A stretch of 56,892 nt of DNA, from assembly GCA_947446865.1 (NCBI GenBank), contig CANFHX010000017.1:1-56892 (forward strand), read 5' to 3'. Made by a program: the position numbers and the translations under genes. Below, piece by piece: positions 1 through 10,400 of this stretch (position 1 is its first letter; each line of letters begins with the position of its first letter). Under the pieces are notes generated by a model. The model was not told where the DNA came from. It did no database searches and saw only the letters and a list, made by a program, of their open reading frames with translations. This DNA comes from Flavobacteriaceae bacterium. Its GTDB lineage: Bacteria; Bacteroidota; Bacteroidia; Flavobacteriales; Flavobacteriaceae.

Positions 1-1975
1 GATGCTATAGCATTTTGACAATAAGTAACTGGAGTTGTAACGGATGGAGCTAAAGGCGTAGCATTAACCGTTACTGTTATAGAAGCTCTAGGACCTTCAC
101 ATCCTAAAACGGTTTGCGAAACATAATAATTTATTGATCCAGCGGCAATTGTACTCGGAGTTGGAGCAGTAGCAGAACCAATACCTCCCGTCGCAACAGT
201 ATACCAAAGCAAACCTGAACCAGTAGCTGTCAAGGGCGATGCCGTAGCATTTTGACAATAAGTAACTGGAGTTGTAACGGATGCAGCTAAAGGCGTAGCA
301 TTAACCGTTACTGTTATAGAAGCTCTAGGACCTTCACATCCTAAAATGGTTTGCGACACATAATAAGTTGTATTACCAGCGGCAATTGTACTCGGAGTTG
401 GAGCTGTAGCAGAACCAATACCGCCAGTCGCAACAGTATACCAAAGTAAACTAGAACCAGTAGCAGTCAAGGGCGATGCTATAGCATTTTGACAATAAGT
501 AACTGGAGTTGTAACGGATGGAGCTAAAGGCGTAGCATTAACCGTTACAGTTATAGAAGCTCTAGGGCCTTCACATCCTAAAACGGTTTGAGACACATAA
601 TAAGTTGTATTACCAGCGGCAATTGTACTTGGGGTTGGAGCTATAGCAGAACCAATACCTCCCGTAGCAACAGTGTACCAAAGCAAACCTGAACCAGTAG
701 CAGTCAAGGGCGATGCTGTAGCATTTTGACAATAAGTAACTGGAGTTACCACCGTTGGAGCTAAAGGCATAGCATTAACCGTTACTGTTATAGAAGCTCT
801 AGGACCTTCACATCCTAAAATTGTTTGCGAAACATAATAATTTATTGAGCCAGCAGCAGCAGTACTCGGAGTCGGAGCTGTAGCAGAACCAATACCTCCA
901 GTAGCAACAGTATACCAAAGCAGACCAGGACCAGTAGCAGTCAAGGGCGATGCTATAGCATTTTGACAATAAGTAACTGGAGTTGTAACGGAGGGAGCTA
1001 AAGGCGTAGCATTAACAGTTACTGTTATAGAAGCTCTAGGACCTTCACATCCTAAAATTGTTTGAGAAACATAATAATTTATTGAGCCAGCAGCAGCAGT
1101 ACTCGGAGTCGGAGCTATAGCAGAACCAATACCTCCAGTAGCAACAGTATACCAAAGCAGACCAGAACCAGTAGCAGTCAAGGGCGATGCTATAGCATTA
1201 TGACAATAAGTAACTGGAGTTACCACCGTTGGAGTTAAAGGCGTAGCATTAACCGTTACTGTTATAGAAGCTCTAGGGCTTTCACATCCTAAAATTGTTT
1301 GAGAAACATAATTATTTGTACTTCCAGCAGTAGTCGTGCTAGGTGTTGGTGCCGTAGCAGAACCTATACCTCCTGTAGCAGTAGAATACCAAAGTAAATT
1401 AGATCCAGTAGCTGTCAAAGCCGATGCCGTAGCATTTTGACAATAAGTAACCGGAGTTACCACTGTTGGAGCTAAAGGCATAGCATTAACTGTTATTATT
1501 ATAGAAGCTCTAGGGCCTTCACATCCTAAAACGGTTTGAGATACATAATAAGTTGTATTACCAGCGGCAATTGTACTTGGAGTTGGAGCTATAGCAGAAC
1601 CAATACCTCCAGTAGCAACAGTATACCAAAGCAGACCAGAACCAGTAGCAGTCAAGGGCGATGCTGTAGCATTTTGACAATAAGTAACGGGAGTTACCAC
1701 CGTTGGAGCTAAAGGCGTAGCATTAACCGTTACTGTTATAGAAGCTCTAGGGCTTTCACATCCTAAAATTGTTTGAGACACATAATAATTTATTGAGCCA
1801 GCAGAAGCAGTACTCGGAGTTGGAGCAGTAGCAGAACCAATACCTCCCGTCGCAACAGTATACCAAAGCAAACCTGAACCAGAAGCAGTCAAGGGCGATG
1901 CCGTAGCATTTTGACAATAAGTAACTGGAGTTACCACCGTTGGAGCTAAAGGCATAGCATTAACCGTTACTATAA
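1..1975 (-). repeat. Tandem 237-bp coding repeat, nine registers
   Basis: The landmark gatgcY(a/g)tagca recurs at 1, 238, 475, 712, 949, 1186, 1423, 1660 and 1897, exactly 237 bp apart each time, equal to 79 codons. Each unit encodes one Ig-like domain with the core QNATASPL and YYVSQTxLGCE. Copies differ by scattered substitutions but no indels. The array continues past the left edge. Confidence 0.95.
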
Positions 1976-4868
1976 CTTTAGTTCTTGCACTTTCTCCACA
2001 ACATTGAGAAGTTTGCGTTACCCAATAACTTGTCGTTGTAGTTAATATTGGAGTAGTATAGGGATTTCCTGTAAATAATAATACACCACCACTTGCTGCA
2101 TCATACCATTTTACAATATTTCCTGTAGTTGCAGTTGCTGTAATCGTAGCTGAAGTTCCAGAACAAATTGAAACGCCACTTGCTGTTGGTGCACTTGTAG
2201 AGCCTGTAACAGTTATATTTTTAGTTCTAGTCAAGGTACAATGATTAGTTCCCGTTAAACCATTGTCCCAAGTGTAAGTGATGGTATGTGTTCCAACTCC
2301 AGCTACACAAGGATCAAATATTCCAATTCCACGATTGTTAGTGTAATTATCTACTCCTGCAGGATCAAAACCATTAACAACGCCTGGACCACTATAATTA
2401 GAATTTCCTGTAGGAATAATTGTTGCAGACGGATTAGATTCAGCACCAGCTATTATTGTCCAAGTTCCAGATGTTAAAATAGCCCCTGTTATCACATCTT
2501 TAATTACATAAGAATAAGTTCCGGAAGTTAAATCGGTTTTATCTATAGTATAGTATTCTCCAGGAGTAGAATTTATAAAATAATTATTAATTGGAGTTGA
2601 AAAAGTTAATACTTCTGCCAGTCCTGTTACTGGATCATATCTATTAATAATTAAATTTGTTGTATTTCCTGTTATTGCTGTAATTGTAATACTTAAAGCT
2701 GGATAAGGTAAGCCACCATCAAAAATTGTAGGACTGTTTACAGGACCTAGATAAACTTTAGAATCTGTGCATAAAAAAGAGGTTGAATTATGAACAGAAC
2801 TTAATCCATCATTATTAAACATTTGTATTTGATAATCCTGACAAGTTACTAATGGAATAATATTGTAATAACCTAAAGCCTTTAAATCGACAGGATTACA
2901 AACAGAAGAAATAGTAACGTTTATTGTAAAACATAATACATAATTTCCAGCAGGTAAATTATCCCACTCCGGATTAAATCCACTTCCTACCCCTGATGCA
3001 TTTGTCCGGTTAGGAATAATAGGAGTTGACAAGCAGTTACTTGCAGGTCTCAATTGATACGTTATTATTTGTTCTGTTGGATCTCCACATCCTGTAGTTG
3101 CAAGGAAATTTTGTTTAAATCCAAGCATTGTTGATCCAGCTACTACAATAACTGGAACGCAGACAGTTACAGATTGTCCCGGAATTAAAGGAGTAAGACC
3201 TAACATATCTCCAGCAGCATTAATAGCAGTTGTAATATTCGTTTGTCCTAAAGCAGCTGTTGCAGCAGTAATAGAAACTGCAGGACAAGTTGCTGTTGCA
3301 CAAGTTGCACAAGTTGAATTCGAAATGGTAACTGATGCAGTGGCATTTCCACAAGTTGCAGGCACAGAAATAGTGTAAGTTCCTGGCGTACTTGTGCTTG
3401 GTGTGATGGCTCCAGTAGATGTATCAATAGTTAATCCTGCGGGTGATGCAGTATAAATTCCCATAACAGGACCATTAGTTACTGTTACGGCTTGTGGAGT
3501 GGTAATAGTATTTAAAAATGGGCTTCCTATATATGCTATTGTGGCAGGAGTTCCGCCAATTACATTGATAGTGACATCATCACTACAAGTGGTTGTGCCA
3601 TCTGTAATAGTTGCTCTGTAAGAGGTTGTGGTTGATGGATTTACCGATGTTGCAACCGTAGTTGTATTAGAAGTAGCAATTATACTGTTAGTAGTTAAAT
3701 TTGTAATTGTAAAAGTAACAGGGTTGTTTTTAATTATTTTAACTTCATCTATACCCCAACTATCTTGACTTCCTGTTGTACATTGGTGTTGGTACCATCT
3801 AAATTTTGTGCTAGTTGTTTGAGCTGCTAATGGTATCGGCAATGTTGTTTTGTTCCAATTATAAACATAAGTTCCAGCGCCTATATTTGCGGAAGCATTG
3901 AAATTACTTTCCAAACTTGGAAACATTAGTTTCATATTAGTCCAACTTGCACCATTGTTAGTAGAATATTGAATGTATATACCTTCTTTATCATCTAAAG
4001 CTTCACAGCCATTTCCTCCATTATCATCAGAGGCTTCTCTAAAATCAAAACTTAAAACACCACCATTGCTGACATCAAAATTATTAGATTCCAAAACACG
4101 AGGTGCTGCTACATTTTGCATCCATGCAAAAATAGTATTGTCTGGTTTTATAGTAGTATACAATCCATTAGGCTCACAGGAAAGAACACTAAAAAAAGCA
4201 ACGCCGCCAGGAGTAGAATTCCAACCTGTGCCAATTACGCCTGTGTTAAAATCGTTGCTTAAGGCACTAGATCCAATTGTTCCAACGGCAGAAAGATTTA
4301 CAATTTGATTTGGACATATAGAAGTTTTATCTGAAATCAAATCAACAGTACATCCAGAAGTTGTTTTTGCAAAAGTAGAAACAGTACCTACCCATCCTGT
4401 AGATTGTGAAGCGCCAGAATTTGTAAATCTGAAAGTCAAAGCTCCTGTGGCATTGTTTGCACAAAAAATACCAGGCTTTAATTCTGCTTGCACTACACCT
4501 CCTAAAGCTGGTTGTCCTGTATTATAAGGAGCTCCAGCTGCATTATAAGCTGTTCCGTAATTTCCTTTAAGAGTTCCAATATTTGTTGCAGAAACAGAAG
4601 TTCCATCAAAAATTTCTAAAGACTCATAGGAGCTAAACGAAGTGAAATCAACGCAAACTGCTTTGCCAGAATTTGCTGGCATTAATGTTATGGTATAACT
4701 CGTATTTCCATCATTTCCCGCTGCTCCTCCTGCATCATAAAAGATTTCACCACCTGTAACATTTACTGTTCCTCCTTGACTAATTAATATTTGGCTAAAT
4801 GAAATAGTTGTAGTAAAGTAAAGCATTACGAATAGTGTAAACTTTAAATATTGAGATTTTGCTTTCAT
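1..4868 (-). CDS. Giant secreted adhesin-like repeat protein (3' end outside window)
   Basis: One frame stays open from an ATG at 4868 to the left edge, at least 1,622 residues with no stop. Residues 1-26 are a signal peptide ending ISFSQ. Residues about 30-160 look CUB-like. Residues about 190-380 resemble a Reelin/MAM-like sandwich (FDFREASDDNGGNGC, then WGIDEVKI). A cadherin/putative-Ig segment lies near 440-515. From about residue 960 to the edge come Ig-like domains of the CHU_C-associated type (LLWYTVATGGIGS, YYVSQTVLGCEGPRAS) as near-identical 79-residue units. Such proteins are normally cell-surface or secreted adhesins that end in a T9SS sorting or CHU_C gliding-type domain; that end is outside the window. 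The fold calls are by eye. Secretion and repeat architecture are clear, the ligand is unknown. Confidence 0.85.
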   Translation of the reverse strand, partial: MKAKSQYLKFTLFVMLYFTTTISFSQILISQGGTVNVTGGEIFYDAGGAAGNDGNTSYTITLMPANSGKAVCVDFTSFSSYESLEIFDGTSVSATNIGTLKGNYGTAYNAAGAPYNTGQPALGGVVQAELKPGIFCANNATGALTFRFTNSGASQSTGWVGTVSTFAKTTSGCTVDLISDKTSICPNQIVNLSAVGTIGSSALSNDFNTGVIGTGWNSTPGGVAFFSVLSCEPNGLYTTIKPDNTIFAWMQNVAAPRVLESNNFDVSNGGVLSFDFREASDDNGGNGCEALDDKEGIYIQYSTNNGASWTNMKLMFPSLESNFNASANIGAGTYVYNWNKTTLPIPLAAQTTSTKFRWYQHQCTTGSQDSWGIDEVKIIKNNPVTFTITNLTTNSIIATSNTTTVATSVNPSTTTSYRATITDGTTTCSDDVTINVIGGTPATIAYIGSPFLNTITTPQAVTVTNGPVMGIYTASPAGLTIDTSTGAITPSTSTPGTYTISVPATCGNATASVTISNSTCATCATATCPAVSITAATAALGQTNITTAINAAGDMLGLTPLIPGQSVTVCVPVIVVAGSTMLGFKQNFLATTGCGDPTEQIITYQLRPASNCLSTPIIPNRTNASGVGSGFNPEWDNLPAGNYVLCFTINVTISSVCNPVDLKALGYYNIIPLVTCQDYQIQMFNNDGLSSVHNSTSFLCTDSKVYLGPVNSPTIFDGGLPYPALSITITAITGNTTNLIINRYDPVTGLAEVLTFSTPINNYFINSTPGEYYTIDKTDLTSGTYSYVIKDVITGAILTSGTWTIIAGAESNPSATIIPTGNSNYSGPGVVNGFDPAGVDNYTNNRGIGIFDPCVAGVGTHTITYTWDNGLTGTNHCTLTRTKNITVTGSTSAPTASGVSICSGTSATITATATTGNIVKWYDAASGGVLLFTGNPYTTPILTTTTSYWVTQTSQCCGESARTKVIVTVNAMPLAPTVVTPVTYCQNATASPLTASGSGLLWYTVATGGIGSATAPTPSTASAGSINYYVSQTILGCESPRASITVTVNATPLAPTVVTPVTYCQNATASPLTATGSGLLWYTVATGGIGSAIAPTPSTIAAGNTTYYVSQTVLGCEGPRASIIITVNAMPLAPTVVTPVTYCQNATASALTATGSNLLWYSTATGGIGSATAPTPSTTTAGSTNNYVSQTILGCESPRASITVTVNATPLTPTVVTPVTYCHNAIASPLTATGSGLLWYTVATGGIGSAIAPTPSTAAAGSINYYVSQTILGCEGPRASITVTVNATPLAPSVTTPVTYCQNAIASPLTATGPGLLWYTVATGGIGSATAPTPSTAAAGSINYYVSQTILGCEGPRASITVTVNAMPLAPTVVTPVTYCQNATASPLTATGSGLLWYTVATGGIGSAIAPTPSTIAAGNTTYYVSQTVLGCEGPRASITVTVNATPLAPSVTTPVTYCQNAIASPLTATGSSLLWYTVATGGIGSATAPTPSTIAAGNTTYYVSQTILGCEGPRASITVTVNATPLAASVTTPVTYCQNATASPLTATGSGLLWYTVATGGIGSATAPTPSTIAAGSINYYVSQTVLGCEGPRASITVTVNATPLAPSVTTPVTYCQNAIA

Positions 4869-5518
4869 TTTAAATTTATTTTTTTGTATTCTCTAGTTAA
4901 ATATTTCCACCCTATTTTAGGCGCCTTCTTTTCAAATTCAATAAGTAATAATGTTCCGCATGGCATTATTAAAGCCACTTTGACAAAATAAAAAAAGGCA
5001 TTAAATTTAAACTAAATTAATTATTGACTAATATTTTGTATCCCTACTTTTTAAGCAAGACTTATTAAAAAATCAAATGTAGAAACGGAATCAATATTTA
5101 TTAAAAATTAATAAATTGTTTAAGAATACACATCTTTTTTCTCCAGATCCAGCAATTCTAAATATCTTGTTTTAGTATGAATTTCGATTTCAGTTTCACT
5201 TCTCCAATCCCAAGAACGTTACGCAGCCTTGAGACGCGTAAATTTGGTAAAGCAACTCTTATAATTTTAATGAAATCGTTTATATCAAACAATCAAAATT
5301 ATATTACGATTTTTACCGTTTGTTGGAGAAGGATTAGAAAATAAATTCCTAAGACACAAGCCCTTTTCCCCATACATAATAGCTACTTAAAAGAATAAAA
5401 TGGTAATTTTAACCTCAAAATCATTTAAACTATTTCTGTATTGATTTCCAAAAGTAAATTTTAAAACCTTTGTTTTTTTATATAAAAAATTGTAATTTTG
5501 ATTAATCAGAACTAAAAA
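4869..5518. other. 650-bp intergenic region between divergent genes
   Basis: I see no credible gene here. It must hold the promoter of the minus-strand adhesin, and it holds a consensus promoter for the plus-strand gene (listed separately). An interrupted dyad AATAATG / CATTATT spans 4947-4970, about 80 bp upstream of the adhesin start, and could be an operator or 5'-UTR hairpin. The GC-richer block 5200-5330 contains short inverted repeats: TTCTCCAA at 5200-5207 with TTGGAGAA at 5323-5330, and TTACGC with GCGTAA near 5219-5241. No frame there looks coding. Confidence 0.5.
5469..5500 (+). promoter_or_regulatory. Consensus Bacteroidota promoter
   Basis: TTTG at 5469-5472 and TAATTTTG at 5493-5500 are 20 nt apart. 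This fits the TTTG-N17-23-TAnnTTTG consensus of the Bacteroidota primary sigma factor. Transcription would start about 12 nt before the GTG at 5519. Confidence 0.75.
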
Positions 5519-7009
5519 GTGAAAAACGACAAACTACTATTTGAAGTCATTAATTCAATGACTATGAATGAGAAGAGGTATTTTAAAGTCTTTTGTAATA
5601 GACATATTATAGGAGGTCAGAATAAATACGTCTTGTTATTTAACATATTTCAAAAAATCAAATCATTTGATGACAAATCGATTATTGAAAGCCTTAAGGA
5701 ACATAATTATTCTTTAAAGTTTATCTCATCCGACATGAATTATTTAAAAAAGATGCTTTTAAAATCTTTAAATGAATTTCATTCTGAAAAAACCTTCGAC
5801 ATAAAAATTAAACAACAATTAATATCCATTGAAATTCTTTTTTATAAAGGCTTGTATCAAGAATGCTTAGAATTAATAAATAAAGCAAAAAAAATAAAAT
5901 TGTTTAATGAAAGCAATTATCTTATGCTTGAATTGTTAAACTGGGAGAAAAAATGTACTGGATATTCATTAGGATTAATAAAGGCAATAGAAGTTAATAG
6001 TAGTATTGAAAGCTGTTTTAATCAAATAAAAATCGAAAAAGAAATTACAGATATTTATTATAATAGTTATTTACTCAAAAATAATTTGGGTAAAACAAAC
6101 AAAGAAAAAATAATTTTTGAATTTGAAAACTTACTAAAAAACAATGTACTACTAAAAAATAATCTTTTTAATTCAGTTAGGTTGAATGTTTATTGCCAAC
6201 TTATTTATTCTAATTATTACCATGTTAAAAAAGATTATTTAAGTGAATTAAATTACCTCTATAAGGCTTTATCCTTTTTTGATTTCAATGAAGATTATAA
6301 ATTTGAAAATCCATTAGATTATATTTCCATTTCTATTAGAGTTATTGATATAAAAAAAACAGGGTCTAGCGATGAGTTCTATTCCGAACTGAAAAAGCTT
6401 AGAGATTTTGACAATATTTTGGATCTTCAAAAAGAGGTTATACAGGAAAGAATTTTTTTATTTACTAATCAAGCTGAGTTAGAACATTTACTCTATGTAA
6501 ATCAATTTGACGATGCGGCCATTGTGCTAGAAAACATTCTACAAGCAATAAAAACATCCAAATATAATATTGAACCCTATTATTTCATTAAAATTTACTA
6601 CTTAATTGCTTCTATAAATTGTGTTTTTGGAAATTTCTCAAATGGGTTAAAATATATTAATAAAGTTATTAATGTATTTAAATTTTCCGACAGGCCCAAT
6701 GTGTTTGTAAGGGCTGAATTCCTAAATATTATAATTCATTATGAATTAAAAAATTACGATTTAGTTCTTAGGGCAATTGGGAACGTTAAACTGAAATACA
6801 AAGCTAAATATGAATTTAATTATTTCGAAATAAAAATATTAGAAATAATATATAAAATTTCCGAAAACCCTCATATAATTAAGGAGAAAACAGAATTTCA
6901 AAATTTATATGATAGCATTAAAAAGAAGTTTTCACAAGACGATGTTGATTTATTAAAGAACAATTATATTAAATACTTAATTACTAAGACTAATAATAGT
7001 AAGCGCTAA
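5519..7009 (+). CDS. TPR-like helical protein of unknown function
   Basis: A 496-residue protein without signal peptide or membrane segment. It starts with GTG at 5519, directly behind a consensus promoter, and an in-frame stop lies two codons upstream, so no longer start exists. The N-terminus (MTMNEKRYFKVFCNRH, residues 14-29) resembles a group of Bacteroidota proteins I remember that open with SEKRYFK and are all-helical. The middle and C-terminus are rich in alternating hydrophobic and charged helices with TPR-like spacing (for example residues 325-440). It lies between two secreted-adhesin genes, divergent from one and codirectional with the other, so a role in the regulation or export of surface proteins is possible but not shown. 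I cannot name the family. Confidence 0.8.
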   Translation: MKNDKLLFEVINSMTMNEKRYFKVFCNRHIIGGQNKYVLLFNIFQKIKSFDDKSIIESLKEHNYSLKFISSDMNYLKKMLLKSLNEFHSEKTFDIKIKQQLISIEILFYKGLYQECLELINKAKKIKLFNESNYLMLELLNWEKKCTGYSLGLIKAIEVNSSIESCFNQIKIEKEITDIYYNSYLLKNNLGKTNKEKIIFEFENLLKNNVLLKNNLFNSVRLNVYCQLIYSNYYHVKKDYLSELNYLYKALSFFDFNEDYKFENPLDYISISIRVIDIKKTGSSDEFYSELKKLRDFDNILDLQKEVIQERIFLFTNQAELEHLLYVNQFDDAAIVLENILQAIKTSKYNIEPYYFIKIYYLIASINCVFGNFSNGLKYINKVINVFKFSDRPNVFVRAEFLNIIIHYELKNYDLVLRAIGNVKLKYKAKYEFNYFEIKILEIIYKISENPHIIKEKTEFQNLYDSIKKKFSQDDVDLLKNNYIKYLITKTNNSKR

Positions 7010-7497
7010 ATACTATATAATCCAACTGAAATTAGTAAATTCTATTTTTAGAAATCCTCACATCTAAGTTAAATCAAGAAGAATAATGCCAAAATATTAA
7101 AAATATTATCAAAGGCGTAAGGTCATAGTACGTTATTTTTTAATCTGACCTATTTTATATTTTAATTATAAATTTACTCAATTGCCAACTATCTATGATT
7201 TAATGTTTAAGTATTTTTAAATCTGACACCATATAATAATAATTTTTTTAAGTTTTTTTATTAAACTATAATTTTATTTTTGTATATTATTATTTAAATA
7301 TATCCCCACCTACTAATCAAGAATTTAATTATTAAATAAAAAGACAAAAAATGTTCTTTTTATTTAATAATTATTTACTTGATTTTTTTATATAAATGAA
7401 GTTTTAATTCCCCATAGAAACCATTTATTTAAACAATTACTATTGCATTTAGATGCTTTAGTAAAATATTTTTTAGAAAATCTAATAATTATTACAT
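7010..7497. other. 488-bp AT-rich intergenic region
   Basis: No gene seen. AGGTCA at 7120-7125 and TGACCT at 7146-7151 form an interrupted dyad that could end transcription of the upstream gene. TATTTTTG at 7275-7282 fits the -7 box but has no clear -33 partner. If used, it would give the downstream adhesin gene a leader of about 210 nt. Confidence 0.4.
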
Positions 7498-10400
7498 ATG
7501 AAATTAATTTTACTATCTAAAAAACATTGTTTTAATGTTTTTTTAATGTTTTTAATCCTTTTAGGTTTAGAAGGAAAAGCGGCTACTAAAACCTATGTAT
7601 CTGGAACGGCTTGGGGATCTATTGTTTGGAGTCCAGCTGGGACTCCTGTTGCTGGTGATGACTTAGTTTTTAATTTAGGAACTACTGCTCTCCCAATAAC
7701 TGCAATGCCTACTATTTCATTTAATAGTATTACAGTTACGGCAACTAGTGCTGCAGGAATTTTAACATTTACTCCTACAACTGCAGGGAGTATTATTACC
7801 ATTGCTAATGGCTTAACAGTTACAAGTCCTGCAATATTTAAATCAGGTTCTGGGGCAATATTAAAAATAGGTAATGGTTCCTTAGTTAGTTGTACAGGTA
7901 TTGTTTATGCAAACTCTAATGGAGCAATAGACCTTAATGGACAAACAGTGACCTTTGGGGGTGGACTATTTGTGTTTGCAACTGGTTTCTCATCTGGTGG
8001 AGCTATTTTTAATTCCTCAGCTACTGCTGCAGTAGTTACGGGTTCGGTAACTATGGGTGCTGCTGCATCTATTGGTACAACAGGCGATATAACTCTTAAT
8101 GGGGTCGTTAGTGGCTCCTTTGCTCTCACAAAAGTAGGAGCAGGTAATCTTAACTTAAATGGCGCAAACACCTATACATTGGGAACAACAATTTCCGCTG
8201 GAACTGTTAAATTAGGTTCTAATACCGGTTTAGGAACAGGTACCGCTACAGTTAGTACTGGTGCAACATTAGATTTAAATGGAACTACAACTACCAATGC
8301 ATTAGTGCTTAGTGGTACCCTTACCAATACAAGTGCTACCGCAGCTACTAACTCTGGTTTAGCAACATTAACCACTGCTGCAATAGTTAATATAAATAAC
8401 CCTATTACTTTATCAGGGATTATTTCTAGTACAGGAGCTTTAACTAAAACAGGTACAGGAACTTTAACTTTATCTGGAGTAAATACATACAGTGGCGCAA
8501 CTACAATTACAGGAGGAATTCTACAAATATCTGCTGCAGAAAGAATTCTTAATACCGATGCAATAACTTTAAACGGTGGTACATTCAGCACAGGTGCTAC
8601 AACTGGTTTCTCTGAAACCATAGGTACATTAGCATTAACCGATAATTCTACCATTGCTTTAGGAACAGGAGTGCATACCCTTACTTTTGCTGCTAGTAAT
8701 GCAGTTGCTTGGACCGCTGCTAAAACATTAACCATTACAGGTTGGACAGGTACAGCTGGTGTTACAGGTACAGCTGGGAAAATATTCTTTGGTGCTGCTA
8801 CGGGAACTTTAACGGCAGCACAATTAGCACAAATTTCATTTTCAATTGGAGGTGTAAGTTATAGTACAAAATTATTATCTACTGGGGAACTGGTTCCAAA
8901 TGTAGTTTGTAGTAGTTCTGCACCTACATCACAACCTGCTTCATTAACATTTAATACGGTAAATAAAACTGTTATTGATGCTTCTTTTACAGGAATTTCT
9001 CCTGCTGCTAACTATTTAATAGTTAGAACCACGGGAGCAACACCTACAAACCCTGTAAATGGCACTACTTATACCGCAGGAACAAGTGCTTTAGGAGGTA
9101 CTATTGTTGCCTCTACTACAAGTACTAGTTTTACAGATTCAGGTTTAACTGCAAATACTGCTTATTCCTATTTTGTGTATGCTTATTATTTAAATTGCGG
9201 TGGCGCAACACCAACCTATAATGTTACCAACGCATTATCTAAAACAGTAACAACTTCTAGCACCTCTAATACTTGGTATGTAAATGATTCTTCTACTACA
9301 GGTGATGTATATACAACTGCTGTTGGTAATGCGTTAAATACAGGTTTATCTAAATCTTCACCATTATTAACTTTGGCAGCTGCTATAACTGCTGCTGCTA
9401 CTGGTGATATAATATATGTAGATTCTGGATCATTTGGAGACAAATCTTTAACTATATCTAAAGCACTTACAATAATTGGCGCTGGTACTGCATTAACATT
9501 TTTCAATGCTAATAATGCTGCTTCACTTTTTGCTAATATAACTTCAAGTAATGTAACTATAAAAAATATGGATATATTACAATATATGTATGATACTTCG
9601 GGATCGGGTCAAGTTATTAATATTAGTGGTGCTTTTACAGGTATTGTTTTTGATAATGTTTTATTAAATAAAAGTTTAGGTGGTAATTCAACAGCAGCTA
9701 ATTTAAATATTACAGGCGGCGCAAATGTTACAGTAAAAAATTCATTGTTTAAATGTTCGGGATTTAATGGAAGTGTAGGGGGAGGCATTTCTGTTAATGC
9801 ATCCACTTTAACCGTTACAAATACTATATTTTTTAATAACGACAATGCTACAGGTGTGGGAGGAGCTATTGGACTAGCAGGAGCATCTAATTTAACAGTA
9901 ACCAACTGCACTTTCGATACCAATACCTCTAAAGATGGAGGTGCGATAGCAATTGGAGGAACTTCTATTGCTTCTATTACAGGTTCTTGTTTTTTGAATA
10001 ATAAAACCGAAGGTTCTTCTCCAGCCGTTACCGATGGTGGAGGAGCAATATATAGCAATACGTCAGGAACAGTAACAATTACGGATTGTTCCTTTACATC
10101 GAATTGTACAGGAGGTGGCACAAATAATTTAACAGGAACAGTAGTGACTTGTTTAGGCGCAGGGAACTCGCCTAAAGGAGGAGCTATAAGACAAGCAGGT
10201 GGTACAATGAATCTTACAAGAGTTTCGTTTACAACAAACTCCTCTGCTAATGCTGCATCTGCTAATGACATTCAAAAAGATTCAGGTATAATGACTTTGA
10301 GTCAAGTAAAATTCATTTCTATAGATGCAACAACTAATGTAAATGTGGTAAATACAGCTGGAACTTTAACTTTTGCCGATTCTGGAACACCATCGGCAAA

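Noticed and set aside
1..1975. CRISPR array
   Set aside because: The regular period is 237 bp and the whole unit is conserved coding sequence. There are no short repeats with unique spacers and no cas genes.
3973..4308. 111-codon plus-strand frame within the left adhesin
   Set aside because: It is opposite the well-supported adhesin frame and has no homology-like features.
7593..10271. Several long open frames on the minus strand opposite the 7498 surface protein
   Set aside because: They are antisense shadows of Thr/Ser/Ala/Gly-rich codons, giving Val/Pro/Leu-rich translations with no start context.
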